Shown here: piece by piece, positions 37,380 through 46,064 of the stretch
Layout: each line of letters starts with the position of its first letter
Numbering within the stretch: position 1 is the first letter of the stretch
Notes under the pieces: model-generated
Seen by the model: only the letters and a program-made list of their open reading frames with translations
Told to the model about the DNA's origin: nothing
Databases searched by the model: none
Translations under genes and position numbers: made by a program
Source of the DNA: Legionella sp.
GTDB lineage: Bacteria; Pseudomonadota; Gammaproteobacteria; Legionellales; Legionellaceae
Length of the DNA: 64,000 nt
Assembly (NCBI GenBank): GCA_017306715.1
Contig: JAFKHV010000009.1
Coordinates: 1 to 64,000 of the forward strand
Direction: 5' to 3'

Positions 37380-37407
37380 TTCTCGTTTATCGTTCAGAGT
37401 CTGTACT

Positions 37408-38211
37408 ATGATCTATTATCAACATGATTTCCGTCTTGAGCTTGTTTCTCAAACCGCACAAGACCCACAATGGCTTTTTTTTCCGGGTGGGCCAGGATTG
37501 GGAGCCGAGTATTTAAGAGCGTTTGCGCAACAACTAAAGCTTCCCGGGAGCGTCTATCTGATTGATTTTCCCAAAGATGGAACCAATACGGCGGGGGAGC
37601 TTTCGCTTGACAGTTGGGGTAATGGACTCATTGCACTGTTAAAAACCTTTACTGCACCCATTATCGTCGCCCATAGTTTTTCGGCGATGTACTTATTATT
37701 ACTCTCGGCAATTGAACCGTTACTGCAGGGGCTCGTGCTTATGAATACCACGGTCAGTAATAGTTTTTTTGAACACGTGGCGCGGATGCAGCAGCGGCAT
37801 AATTTACCCGATCTAGCCCCTGCGGCGATGCAGTATCATCTGAATCCAAAACTTGAGACGTACAAAATATTTTGGGAAACCTATAAGCATTATTGTTACA
37901 CCCCGGCTGAATTAACTCTAGGAGAGGAGATGATGCACCATTTTGCTTATAACAGTTTGGCCTATTACTTTGCAATTGAGCATATTTATCCAAATTATCA
38001 CTCTCGATGGGTGCCACAACAGGTACTGACGATGACCATTGCCAGTGAGCATGATTTTATCTGTCCCCCCAATGCATTTATCGAGAATGAAGAGTTTACG
38101 GGTGCTCATATTATCAATAAACTCATTCTGCAAGCAGGTCATTGTCCCTGGCTCTTGCATCAAGAGCAGGTGACCGCCTGCTTTGCAGAATTTATCACGC
38201 GCCTTAATTAA
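37408..38211 (+). CDS. Alpha/beta hydrolase of unknown substrate
   Basis: 267 residues. The oxyanion region FFPGGPGLGAEYL (about 26-38) is of the proline-iminopeptidase style. The nucleophile elbow is AHSFSA (Ser about 91), a variant of G-x-S-x-G with small residues at both ends. The acid is Asp in ASEHDFI and the base is His in AGHCPW, so the triad is complete. There is no signal peptide. The gene converges on malic enzyme and the two reading frames overlap by 4 nt. Esterase, lipase or amidase activity is possible. The specificity is not visible. Confidence 0.85.
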   Translation: MIYYQHDFRLELVSQTAQDPQWLFFPGGPGLGAEYLRAFAQQLKLPGSVYLIDFPKDGTNTAGELSLDSWGNGLIALLKTFTAPIIVAHSFSAMYLLLLSAIEPLLQGLVLMNTTVSNSFFEHVARMQQRHNLPDLAPAAMQYHLNPKLETYKIFWETYKHYCYTPAELTLGEEMMHHFAYNSLAYYFAIEHIYPNYHSRWVPQQVLTMTIASEHDFICPPNAFIENEEFTGAHIINKLILQAGHCPWLLHQEQVTACFAEFITRLN

Positions 38212-39914
38212 AGGCGCATGAATTGTTTATATTGAGGCTCCCAGCGATTAGCAGCCAAGGCAGTATCCACTTCATCAGCCGTAATTTCTGCTAATCCCTC
38301 CGAGATTGCTTGTAACGCTACAGCGCGGGCGACAACATAGCTAATCTCACGTAAATTGGATAACGGCGGTAATAAATTAGCCTCTTTATCCTTTTTGGCA
38401 GGAGAGCTATTCGCCAGAGCTAAAGCTGCCGCTTTAATCATGTGCTGCGATACACGGCGTGCCTTGGCCGTAATTATTCCCAACGCCAAGCCTGGAAATA
38501 TATACGAGTTATTGGTTTGGTCGACCGTTTTTTCCTGCCCATTTATGTGGACAGGTGGATAGGGACTACCGGTACCAATTAAGGCTTTTCCTTGTGTCCA
38601 ATCCATTAAATCTTGTGGATTGGCTTCACTGTGTGAAGTCGGATTGGATAAGGGGAAGATGACTGGCCGTGGGGTAAACTGCGCCATAGTCTTTACAATC
38701 TCTTCTGTAAAAGCGGAAGCTTGAGTGGATACGCCTATTAAGGCTGTAGGCTTCACAGCTTTAATCACCTCCAGTAAGCTGATTTCCTCTGGATTGGTGA
38801 CATTCCACTGACTTACTTCAGATTGTGCGCGAGCAAATTCAGCTTTATCTGCGGTTACGCCCTGCCCACCCTCGACGAATAAACCATAGCGATCTACAGC
38901 ATAGATACGATGCAGTGCTTCTTCGTCGGTTAGACCACTATCAACCATCGCTGCGCGTAGTAATTGCGCGATGCCATGTCCAGTGCCCCCAAATCCAAAA
39001 AATACCACCCGTTGTTCGTTTAAAGGGATTCCGGTGACATTTATCGCTGCAAGTAGGGTGCCTGTGGCCATAGCCGCAGTCCCTTGAATGTCATCGTTAA
39101 AAGTACACAATTGATCGCGATAACGATTTAATAAATTGGCAGCATTCGTTCCCGCAAAATCCTCCCACTGCAGTAATATATGCGGCCAACGGCGTTTTAC
39201 TGCCTGGACAAAGGTGTCAACAAAAGCATCATACTCCGCACCACGAACACGCTCATGTCGCCAACCAATATATAGGGGATCATTGAGGCGTTCCTGATTA
39301 TCCGTACCTACATCAAGTAATATCGGTAAGCAATAGCGTGGTGGAATTCCTGCTAAAGCAGTATAGAGCGCCATTTTTCCAATGGGAATGCCCATACCGC
39401 CGGCACCCTGATCACCTAAACCTAAAATACGTTCACCATCACTAACTACAATACAACGAACTTTATCGTAACGTTCATGGGATAAGATTTGATCCATTAA
39501 ATGACGATTCGGATAACTTAAAAAAAGTCCCCGTGGTTTGCGAAAGACCTCACTAAATTTCTGACATCCTTCACCGACAGTGGGGGTGTAGACTAAGGGA
39601 AGCGTCTCTTCAATGTGCTCAGCCAACAATGAATAAAATAAAGTTTCATTTGTATCCTGTAAATCTCTTAGAAAGCTATATTTTTCTAAGTTTGTTGGCA
39701 AATTACGTAAAACATCATAGCGACGTTTACGTTGATCATCCAGTGTCCCAATATGGGGTGGTAATAGACCATGAAGCGAGAATTGAGTACGCTCCTCTTC
39801 AGTAAAAGCCGTGCCTTTGTTGAGTAAAGGATTATTTAACAGATCATAATCGGTCAGTGACGTTTTGATGGTGCCATCTGCTAAAAACTCTACATGCGAT
39901 GCTGGTTTATCCAT
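38208..39914 (-). CDS. maeA: NAD-dependent malic enzyme
   Basis: Oxidative decarboxylation of malate to pyruvate with NAD+, linking the TCA cycle to pyruvate. The 568 residues compare well with E. coli MaeA (565). The large-subunit malic enzyme signature is complete: LVYTPTVGEGCQ with the catalytic Tyr, the Lys region GIPIGKMALY, the metal-binding EDFAGTNA and FNDDIQGTAAM, and the Rossmann motif GFGGTGHG. AGGA precedes the ATG. It fits the amino-acid-driven carbon metabolism known for Legionella. Confidence 0.96.
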   Translation of the reverse strand: MDKPASHVEFLADGTIKTSLTDYDLLNNPLLNKGTAFTEEERTQFSLHGLLPPHIGTLDDQRKRRYDVLRNLPTNLEKYSFLRDLQDTNETLFYSLLAEHIEETLPLVYTPTVGEGCQKFSEVFRKPRGLFLSYPNRHLMDQILSHERYDKVRCIVVSDGERILGLGDQGAGGMGIPIGKMALYTALAGIPPRYCLPILLDVGTDNQERLNDPLYIGWRHERVRGAEYDAFVDTFVQAVKRRWPHILLQWEDFAGTNAANLLNRYRDQLCTFNDDIQGTAAMATGTLLAAINVTGIPLNEQRVVFFGFGGTGHGIAQLLRAAMVDSGLTDEEALHRIYAVDRYGLFVEGGQGVTADKAEFARAQSEVSQWNVTNPEEISLLEVIKAVKPTALIGVSTQASAFTEEIVKTMAQFTPRPVIFPLSNPTSHSEANPQDLMDWTQGKALIGTGSPYPPVHINGQEKTVDQTNNSYIFPGLALGIITAKARRVSQHMIKAAALALANSSPAKKDKEANLLPPLSNLREISYVVARAVALQAISEGLAEITADEVDTALAANRWEPQYKQFMRL

Positions 39915-39947
39915 AAACCGAGTCCTTATCTGAGTAATATTCTTAAT

Positions 39948-39971
39948 CTAAGCTTAGTCTATTTTAAAATA
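39948..39971. promoter_or_regulatory. Two adjacent palindromes upstream of maeA
   Basis: CTAAGCTTAG (39948-39957) and TATTTTAAAATA (39960-39971) are each perfect and lie 34-57 nt before the maeA start on the minus strand, in the likely promoter zone. Short AT-rich palindromes occur by chance, so this is weak. Confidence 0.25.
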
Positions 39972-40157
39972 CGAGTTCAAAGTTACATTATCGTAATGAA
40001 TTTTTAGCGAATAAAATGTATGTTTTTGAGCAATCATCATGTGGTATTTTCGAGTAGTTACCAAAAATAACTTGATAATACTCTAAGAAGTTTCCTTTTT
40101 GCTCCCTATACAGAACTTTGTTAATATGAAATTCATAAAAATTACTGTAGAGTCCAG

Positions 40158-41192
40158 GTGAGCACTAAAAATACAAATTTCACTCTTGCTGACATCACCA
40201 TTCATCCTGGTGAAACGGCCAATCTCGCTTTGCCGCTTCCGGAGCTGTATTCCTGTACTTCCTTTAATATGCCGTTGAAAGTAATTCATGGTAAATATGC
40301 AGGACCTTGTCTGCTTATCGTATCCACGATGAAAGGGGATGAGCTCAATGGGATGGAAATTATCAAGCGTTTGGTGGCAACAGAGTCCTTTGATGCGCTT
40401 GCAGGTACCTTGATTTTAGTTCCCGTGTTTAATATTTTGGCGTTAATTAGCCATCTCAAAACAATAAGTTATGAGTTAACTTTAGAAAATTCTTTTCCAG
40501 GGAAAGAACATGGAACCTACGGCGAGCGTATGGCTCATGTGTTTACGCAAGAGATTTTATCCAAAGTTAATTACTGCATCGAGTTGCAAACAGGTTCACT
40601 CAATCACGAGCTTTTACCTCAGGTTTATTGCCATTTAAAAGATGCTGAGGCGCGTACTCTTGCGCAAAATTTCGCAGCACCGGTTATTACACAAATGCCC
40701 AGTGTGGCCAATTCGTTTTGGCACACGACCGAAGCATTGCATATTCCCTTAATTCGCTATCAAGCAGGAGAGGCCTTACGGCTCAATGAACCGGCTATCC
40801 TCACCGGCTTACAAGGAATCAGACAAGTGCTGCGTGCTTTAACTATGTTGCCGCTAGGTCATGCGGAGGAAACCAGTTTTATTCCTATATTTTCCGAAAG
40901 CCAAGAATGGGTTTACTCCCATGTGAGTGGGATGCTGGCAAGTCATGTAGAGCTTGGGCAGCTGATTCATCGGCAGGATGTTCTGGGGATGGTGAGCGAC
41001 CCACTGGGAGTGAACACAACACAACCTGTACGTGCAGCAATGGATGGTATTGTGGTGGGAATCAATCGTCATCCACTCATTCATGAGGGACAAACATTAT
41101 TTAAAATTGCCTCTTTTTCCGATAATGATCGCGCCGAAACCGCCCTTGAAGCCTGGGGCGATCGTTTGCCTGATGAGTATCATGAGGAGTAA
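40158..41192 (+). CDS. Succinylglutamate desuccinylase/aspartoacylase-fold protein lacking zinc histidines (probable pseudoenzyme)
   Basis: 344 residues from a GTG start. The fold is clear: CLLIVSTMKGDELNGMEIIKRL (about 51-72 in two parts), GTLILVPVFN, a SFPG loop, and a C-terminal biotinyl-like domain (GQLIHRQDVLGMV, AMDGIVVGI). In active relatives the first motif is HGDE and a second zinc His lies in DLHTG. Here these read KGDE (Lys59) and ELQTG (Gln144); only Glu62 is kept. The Arg-bearing DLNRSFPG loop has become LENSFPG. So the catalytic zinc site should be lost. The downstream MFS gene overlaps its 3' end. Confidence 0.85.
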   Translation: MSTKNTNFTLADITIHPGETANLALPLPELYSCTSFNMPLKVIHGKYAGPCLLIVSTMKGDELNGMEIIKRLVATESFDALAGTLILVPVFNILALISHLKTISYELTLENSFPGKEHGTYGERMAHVFTQEILSKVNYCIELQTGSLNHELLPQVYCHLKDAEARTLAQNFAAPVITQMPSVANSFWHTTEALHIPLIRYQAGEALRLNEPAILTGLQGIRQVLRALTMLPLGHAEETSFIPIFSESQEWVYSHVSGMLASHVELGQLIHRQDVLGMVSDPLGVNTTQPVRAAMDGIVVGINRHPLIHEGQTLFKIASFSDNDRAETALEAWGDRLPDEYHEE

Positions 41193-42465
41193 TTACACGG
41201 CAATCAGCATTCGTGGTTGGCTCATCTGGTTTCTATGTGCCCTTTTTTTTCTTTATGAATTTTTATTACGGACCATTCTAGGAACTTTTCAAATACCATT
41301 GAGTCATCAGCTGCAGCTATCACCGGTCGAGTTCGCACTGGTGAGTGGCACGGTATACCAAGTAGTTTACAGTTTAATGCAAATTCCCGTGGGTTTTATT
41401 TCTTACCGTTATGGTCTAAGAAAATCGTTACTCCTTGCTATTACCGTGTGTGCTTTGGCGAACCTAGGTTTCAGCTTAGTGCAAAATTTTCCCACCGCAT
41501 TACTGTTGCGTGCCCTAATGGGCTTGGGCTCTTCGTTCGGATTCATCTGTTTGTTGGTAGCCGTTTATGATTGGTTTCCAAGAAAAAATTGTGCTTTTAT
41601 GATTGGCCTTTCCCAGTTTATCGGTACTTTAGGGCCCATGCTTGCTGCGGGTCCAGTAAATGCTTTAGAGGCAAATGGTCTAATCACTTGGCGGGAAATG
41701 TTTCTTCTGCTCTCTATTGTGGGAGCACTATTGGCCATTGCGGTCGTAATACTCATTCATAATCGCCAAGATACCCGCAATGATTATTATATCCTAACCC
41801 CACGTCCTGCCTCATTAACATCGGCTTTTTCTCATTTATTAAGGCAGCCCCAAATTTGGTGGATTGGATTTTATTCTTCAAGCGTCTATTTTGCTTTGGA
41901 ATATCTTTCTGCGAATGAAGGAATTTCTTTTTTAACCATGAAAGGTTTTGATTCGGTGTTCTCGGCTTACTTGATTACGTTGGCTTGGCTGGGATATGCA
42001 ATCGGTTGTCCCGTTATCGGTTATTTATCCGATCGCCTCCAAAAACGTAAACCTTTAATGCTGGCGTGCTCTTTGCTGATCATTATCAATTTAGTGTTGA
42101 TTATTTTTGTACCTGCACCACCTGCTGCGATGATTCTTTGCTTTATTTTATTGGGAATTGGTGCCAGTGGGCAAAGTCTGGGTTTCGCCATTATCAGCGA
42201 ACATTGTGATAGTCGTTACCTGGCTGTCGGTTTAGCGTTTAATAACACTCTGATTATGACGGTGGGTGCATTTAATGCACCAATGACCGGTTATTTGCTC
42301 AGCACGACTTCAGAAGCTCCCACATTAATTCTCTATCAGCACGCTTTTACACTGATGCTGATGCTTGCAGTTCCTAGTGTGCTGTTGGTTCTCTTCTTCA
42401 TTAAAGAAACCTTTTGTAAGCCTGTTCATTCCCTTACGCAATTAATACGTGGGACAAATAAATGA
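41173..42465 (+). CDS. MFS transporter, Legionella FLYEFLLR-type
   Basis: 430 residues with twelve predicted membrane helices. I placed the start at ATG 41173 because membrane sequence begins soon after (IRGWLIWFLCALFFLYEFLLR). ATG 41182 is equally possible, and upstream starts would lie in the coding frame of the previous gene. MFS motif A is weak (GFISYRYGLRKS) and its second copy is GYLSDRLQKRKP. The YEFLLR opening is shared by a Legionella-expanded group that includes amino-acid and siderophore transporters. Overlap with the aspartoacylase-like gene suggests they work together. Substrate unknown. Confidence 0.88.
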   Translation: MSIMRSNYTAISIRGWLIWFLCALFFLYEFLLRTILGTFQIPLSHQLQLSPVEFALVSGTVYQVVYSLMQIPVGFISYRYGLRKSLLLAITVCALANLGFSLVQNFPTALLLRALMGLGSSFGFICLLVAVYDWFPRKNCAFMIGLSQFIGTLGPMLAAGPVNALEANGLITWREMFLLLSIVGALLAIAVVILIHNRQDTRNDYYILTPRPASLTSAFSHLLRQPQIWWIGFYSSSVYFALEYLSANEGISFLTMKGFDSVFSAYLITLAWLGYAIGCPVIGYLSDRLQKRKPLMLACSLLIIINLVLIIFVPAPPAAMILCFILLGIGASGQSLGFAIISEHCDSRYLAVGLAFNNTLIMTVGAFNAPMTGYLLSTTSEAPTLILYQHAFTLMLMLAVPSVLLVLFFIKETFCKPVHSLTQLIRGTNK

Positions 42466-42620
42466 GTGTATTATCCTGCTTATACACCGATTTAGTGACT
42501 CTAATCTGCCATTAAATTTCAAAATTTGTTTTTTGAATTAACGTATAGTAAAATCTTTAATCTTTTGATTGCCCTCTTGACTGAGGATAGTTCAGGTCGA
42601 CAATTGCACTAAGGTGAAAC

Positions 42621-43379
42621 ATGTCCATATTCAATCCTTTTAACGAACTGAATGAAACGTCTCGATATCCACATGCGCGAAGTTATAGTTCAACATTTGG
42701 ACAAAAGTTGTGGGATGCGTTCAAAGCATTTTATGGCGATTTTTTTTACGACCCTATCAAACCCAAAGCACGCCAGGCTAAACCGAAGCCTTCTGATAAT
42801 TTTCATCTAGGAATTTTTGATTATTGTACCGGATTGATTTTATACCCGTTAACTCTATTGGCATTTGCAGGAGTTAGAGAATTTAATAATACTTGGGGGA
42901 AAATTTTTTCGGGTATTTTCTTATTGGCTCTTTCGCTACCACGGCTTGCTGTCGCCTTGTCTCTGACTTTAGCATCTCTGCCTTTTGTCCTCATTGCTCA
43001 TTCTGTTTATCGTGTTAAGGGAAATAAACTAAAAAATATTATTAACGACTACCATGTTGAAGGTTCCTCCTTAGGTCAATTATTAGAGATGAATGAAACT
43101 CCGTTAAGTACTGAGTGTGCGACGGAGAAAACATTTCACAGTGATACGAAAAAATTTACAATCTCCTTTTTTCATCCTGATGAGGCATCGAGAAGAGTAG
43201 ATCTCACCTTAGATTTGCTCGATAGAAGCGATTTTAAACGATTCAGAGCGTTAAAAAGATTAAATATTGGCGATCTACAGGGGGAAATAGAGCGCGAGGA
43301 ACTCAGGGATCCTGAAAAGGATGAAGCGATTCAACGACAGCGGACAGATCAGGGCATCGCATATACTATCAACTACTAA
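42621..43379 (+). CDS. Orphan protein with a central membrane hairpin and acidic C-terminus
   Basis: 252 residues after AAGGTGA. A soluble N-terminus (1-62) rich in aromatic and basic residues precedes a membrane segment around 68-85 and a longer one around 95-132, which could form a hairpin. The rest is soluble, ending in a Glu-rich stretch (EIEREELRDPEKDE) about 20-30 residues from the C-terminus. That position matches the E-block translocation signal of Dot/Icm substrates. No enzymatic motif. A TATAGT -10 element lies at 42544. Effector status is inference. Confidence 0.78.
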   Translation: MSIFNPFNELNETSRYPHARSYSSTFGQKLWDAFKAFYGDFFYDPIKPKARQAKPKPSDNFHLGIFDYCTGLILYPLTLLAFAGVREFNNTWGKIFSGIFLLALSLPRLAVALSLTLASLPFVLIAHSVYRVKGNKLKNIINDYHVEGSSLGQLLEMNETPLSTECATEKTFHSDTKKFTISFFHPDEASRRVDLTLDLLDRSDFKRFRALKRLNIGDLQGEIEREELRDPEKDEAIQRQRTDQGIAYTINY

Positions 43380-44709
43380 GTTTCAAAGGTAATGAGGCAC
43401 TATTTCCTCTTAGTTCTTTAATTTTCTTTTCGATGAGATGAACGGTTGCGGTTTTACCATAAGCGCCCGCAAAGATGGAATTATGGCGATGCAATTTGAA
43501 TATCGCTCGCTTTTTAGCTTCCTCAAGAATCCTAATTTGCTCCTCATCTCGCAAACCCTCAATTTGAGCAAATAACTTGTTTACCGCCAGACTGCGTATC
43601 TGCTTTATTGCATGAGACCAGGAGGATGTTTGCTGGATTCCAAAAAAGCGGTCTAACTTAGGATTTTGGTGAGTATTATATATATCGTCATAAAGAATAA
43701 GGGCATCAAAGTAGTTGCTCATCTCTTCAAAATTTAATCCTTGAAAATAGTCCACAACTTTTAATAAACGTGCACTTTTTTTTGCTGTATGGCAAGCTTG
43801 AGTGATTTCCTGTAAATCCAAAACATTTTGAATAAACGGCGTCTTTACTGTTGAGTAAGGTTGAATAAATGCCTCATCGGTAGTTTTTTGCCCCATGGGC
43901 ATGGAAGAGCACTTTTCGGATTGCAGCTGTTCTAAATATCCTAAAATCTGTGCAGAGGACATATTCATATCCAATATTTTCCGCAGCAATTTTACGCGCA
44001 GCTCAGGTCGTTCAACATAAGTACGCACTAACTCATAACCATAATCAGGAACCGCCATCAGTGCAATTAAATTACTCTGAGGTAGCTGATTAAAGGTCTG
44101 TGCTAATGCGGTTCCTATCTCGTTCACGGATGCATGGTTAAGAGCCGCCTCAATGGGCGGATTCCTGTCGGGGGTTAACCAATTGTTCATTTGCGACCAG
44201 GCGTCTTGATGAAAATGGATAATTAAATCATCGGGTTGAACTTGCGCTTTAAAGCGTCTAATACTTTTTTTCCCTTCGGTACTGAATTGATGTTTTAACG
44301 CTCCCGTATTTTTATTAACAATGGCAATAGCCTGCCTGCCCTGCAAACAGAAGAAAGCTTGATAGTTACCGTTTTTTTGTCTATACAGCGCGCTAACAGC
44401 AACATTCTCCAAATTTTTTCTTTGCAAAATTTGGTACATATCTTGAGGTCGCGATTCATATTGATGCACCAGTTGTGTTTCTAACTGTACATATGGCGTG
44501 CTCAACTCTGCTTCATCCTCGGCCCTGATAGTGGATACCATAACAAGACCTGAGCGTATTAGATATTTATCGTTTACATAGCGTAGCGCGACAAAGGCAT
44601 CACCTTGAGTACCCGGTCGTGTGATAACTGATGCGTGATGATAGGGAACAATACAAAGACTTTCGGTTTGCGATTGACTTTGAACCTTTATCGCTTGATA
44701 GTCGGGCAT
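43369..44709 (-). CDS. Orphan protein with a possible degenerate PP2C-like N-terminal domain
   Basis: 446 residues from ATG 44709. A TTG at 44724 is an alternative. Residues 1-230 read like a PPM/PP2C fold in which the metal residues are gone: TRPGTQGDAFVAL where an NED is expected, FFCLQGRQAIAIVNKNTG for the GDSR strand pair, QPDDLIIHFHQDAW for the SDG strand, and QSNLIALMAV for DN. The C-terminal half is helical and basic near the end. This is a pattern reading and not a firm homology. It converges with the previous gene, with 11 nt of overlap, and has its own good promoter. Confidence 0.75.
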   Translation of the reverse strand: MPDYQAIKVQSQSQTESLCIVPYHHASVITRPGTQGDAFVALRYVNDKYLIRSGLVMVSTIRAEDEAELSTPYVQLETQLVHQYESRPQDMYQILQRKNLENVAVSALYRQKNGNYQAFFCLQGRQAIAIVNKNTGALKHQFSTEGKKSIRRFKAQVQPDDLIIHFHQDAWSQMNNWLTPDRNPPIEAALNHASVNEIGTALAQTFNQLPQSNLIALMAVPDYGYELVRTYVERPELRVKLLRKILDMNMSSAQILGYLEQLQSEKCSSMPMGQKTTDEAFIQPYSTVKTPFIQNVLDLQEITQACHTAKKSARLLKVVDYFQGLNFEEMSNYFDALILYDDIYNTHQNPKLDRFFGIQQTSSWSHAIKQIRSLAVNKLFAQIEGLRDEEQIRILEEAKKRAIFKLHRHNSIFAGAYGKTATVHLIEKKIKELRGNSASLPLKLSS

Positions 44710-44741
44710 AAAAACACCATACAACTTACTGCATACTTTAT

Positions 44742-44770
44742 AATATATATGTTATCCCTTTTTGTGTAAA
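44742..44770 (-). promoter_or_regulatory. Sigma-70 promoter of the 446-residue orphan gene
   Basis: On the minus strand TTTACA (44765-44770, 5/6), exactly 17 nt, then TATATT (44742-44747, 5/6). Transcription would start near 44735, about 26 nt before the ATG. Confidence 0.65.
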
Positions 44771-44824
44771 AATCAACCACAAATGAGTTGGTTTGAAGAA
44801 AATATCCCGTTGTAACAAGAGATC

Positions 44825-44860
44825 AACCAGAGCAGCCTCATTGGGTTACAGGCTCTGGTT
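44825..44860. terminator. Possible hairpin terminator downstream of hslO
   Basis: AACCAGAGC (44825-44833) pairs with GCTCTGGTT (44852-44860) around an 18-nt loop, 14 nt past the hslO stop on the minus strand. No clear T-run follows, so efficiency is doubtful. Confidence 0.4.
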
Positions 44861-44874
44861 ACAGATATAATGAA

Positions 44875-45732
44875 TTAACTTTTTTGCCGGCGAAACAATA
44901 AAGCAACATCAATCGCGTCAAAGGTATAGGTTTTATTGCAAAAATCGCAGCGAATATCTATTTTACCCTGTTGCTCCGTTAAGAGTTCGGTTGCATCCTG
45001 TTCACCAATAACCAGTAACGCTTGTTGCATTTTTTCAGGTGTACAGCGGCATTTGAATTCGGTGTGACGACTATCGAAAACGCGAACTTCTTCTTCATGA
45101 TACAGACGATGCAGCAGGGTATGATTGCCAAGATGAAGCAATTCCTCATCAGTAACTGTTTGACCGAGTTGTACCGCGTAGGACCAAAAATTCTCCCGCT
45201 CCTCACTTTCTTTTCCGGGAAGCAACTGTAAGAGTATTCCTGCAGCCGCATCATTGCCTACGGTTAACCACACCTTAGTAGAAATCTGTTCGGATTGGGC
45301 AAAGTATTCCATTAGATTCTGTGCCATGGAACGATGCTGGATGGGCACTAGGCTTTGATAATTTTGCGTTTGACTATCTTGTTGTAAGGTTAAAACGAGT
45401 TGGCCATCTAAATATGCTTGCTGATATTCTTCATCGGATAGCATTTCTGCATACTTGGCCATCGCACGCACCTGTAATTGATCGTTTGTTTGCACAATTA
45501 ACAGCGGTATCGCATCACTACCTTGAAATTGTAAGGTCAGTGACCCTTCAAATTTAATACTAGAGGCCAATAGTAAGCATGAAACTAAAGCTTCACCCAG
45601 CATTTTGCGCACGGCCGCTGGATAGTTTCTTTGTTCTATTATTTCTTGGAACGTTCGATTTAAATGGACTATTTGCCCACGTATTGGTGCATGCTCAAAA
45701 ATGAATCGCTGAAGACTATCGTATTCTGTCAT
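44875..45732 (-). CDS. hslO: Redox-regulated chaperone Hsp33
   Basis: Cytosolic holdase activated by oxidative unfolding. The 285 residues have the N-terminal domain (QRFIFEHAPIRGQIVHLN) and the zinc-binding redox switch Cys228-x-Cys230 with Cys262-x2-Cys265 near the C-terminus. All four cysteines are present, so normal redox control is expected. Length is near the family average. It is a single cistron. Confidence 0.96.
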   Translation of the reverse strand: MTEYDSLQRFIFEHAPIRGQIVHLNRTFQEIIEQRNYPAAVRKMLGEALVSCLLLASSIKFEGSLTLQFQGSDAIPLLIVQTNDQLQVRAMAKYAEMLSDEEYQQAYLDGQLVLTLQQDSQTQNYQSLVPIQHRSMAQNLMEYFAQSEQISTKVWLTVGNDAAAGILLQLLPGKESEERENFWSYAVQLGQTVTDEELLHLGNHTLLHRLYHEEEVRVFDSRHTEFKCRCTPEKMQQALLVIGEQDATELLTEQQGKIDIRCDFCNKTYTFDAIDVALLFRRQKS

Positions 45733-45852
45733 AAGGCCGCTCTTATTAAAGTGAGTACGTATGATTTTAACACATTTTTTGCTTTTTTTTCCTGGAGAAA
45801 AATGGTTACTGGGCTATGCTTTAATAACCACCTATTCATTTAAGGAACAGCC

Positions 45853-46008
45853 ATGATTAATGAAGATTTGCTTACTCCTCTGAAAAGAAAACTTGATAAA
45901 GTTGTGTTAGGAATCGAAGATGAAGATCAAACTCACGATGAACGAAAATTAGAATTTTTAGAAATTGATACTGAAGAAGAATATGACGTTGAACGTTCGA
46001 TGAATTAA
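45853..46008 (+). CDS. Small acidic protein of 51 residues
   Basis: ATG 45853 follows AAGGA at 7 nt, a good ribosome site, and the frame runs 51 codons to TAA. The product opens MINEDLLTPLKRKLDKVV, is rich in Glu and Asp in its second half (LEFLEIDTEEEYDVE) and has no membrane segment. It fills the gap between hslO and rep, ending 56 nt before the rep start. I do not recognise it. The strong ribosome site and sensible amphipathic composition support a real gene. Confidence 0.65.
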   Translation: MINEDLLTPLKRKLDKVVLGIEDEDQTHDERKLEFLEIDTEEEYDVERSMN

Positions 46009-46064
46009 TAGTTGCTTCAGACGCTTCAAAACGCAATAATCGCTCTTTTGAGCGAGATTCTACA

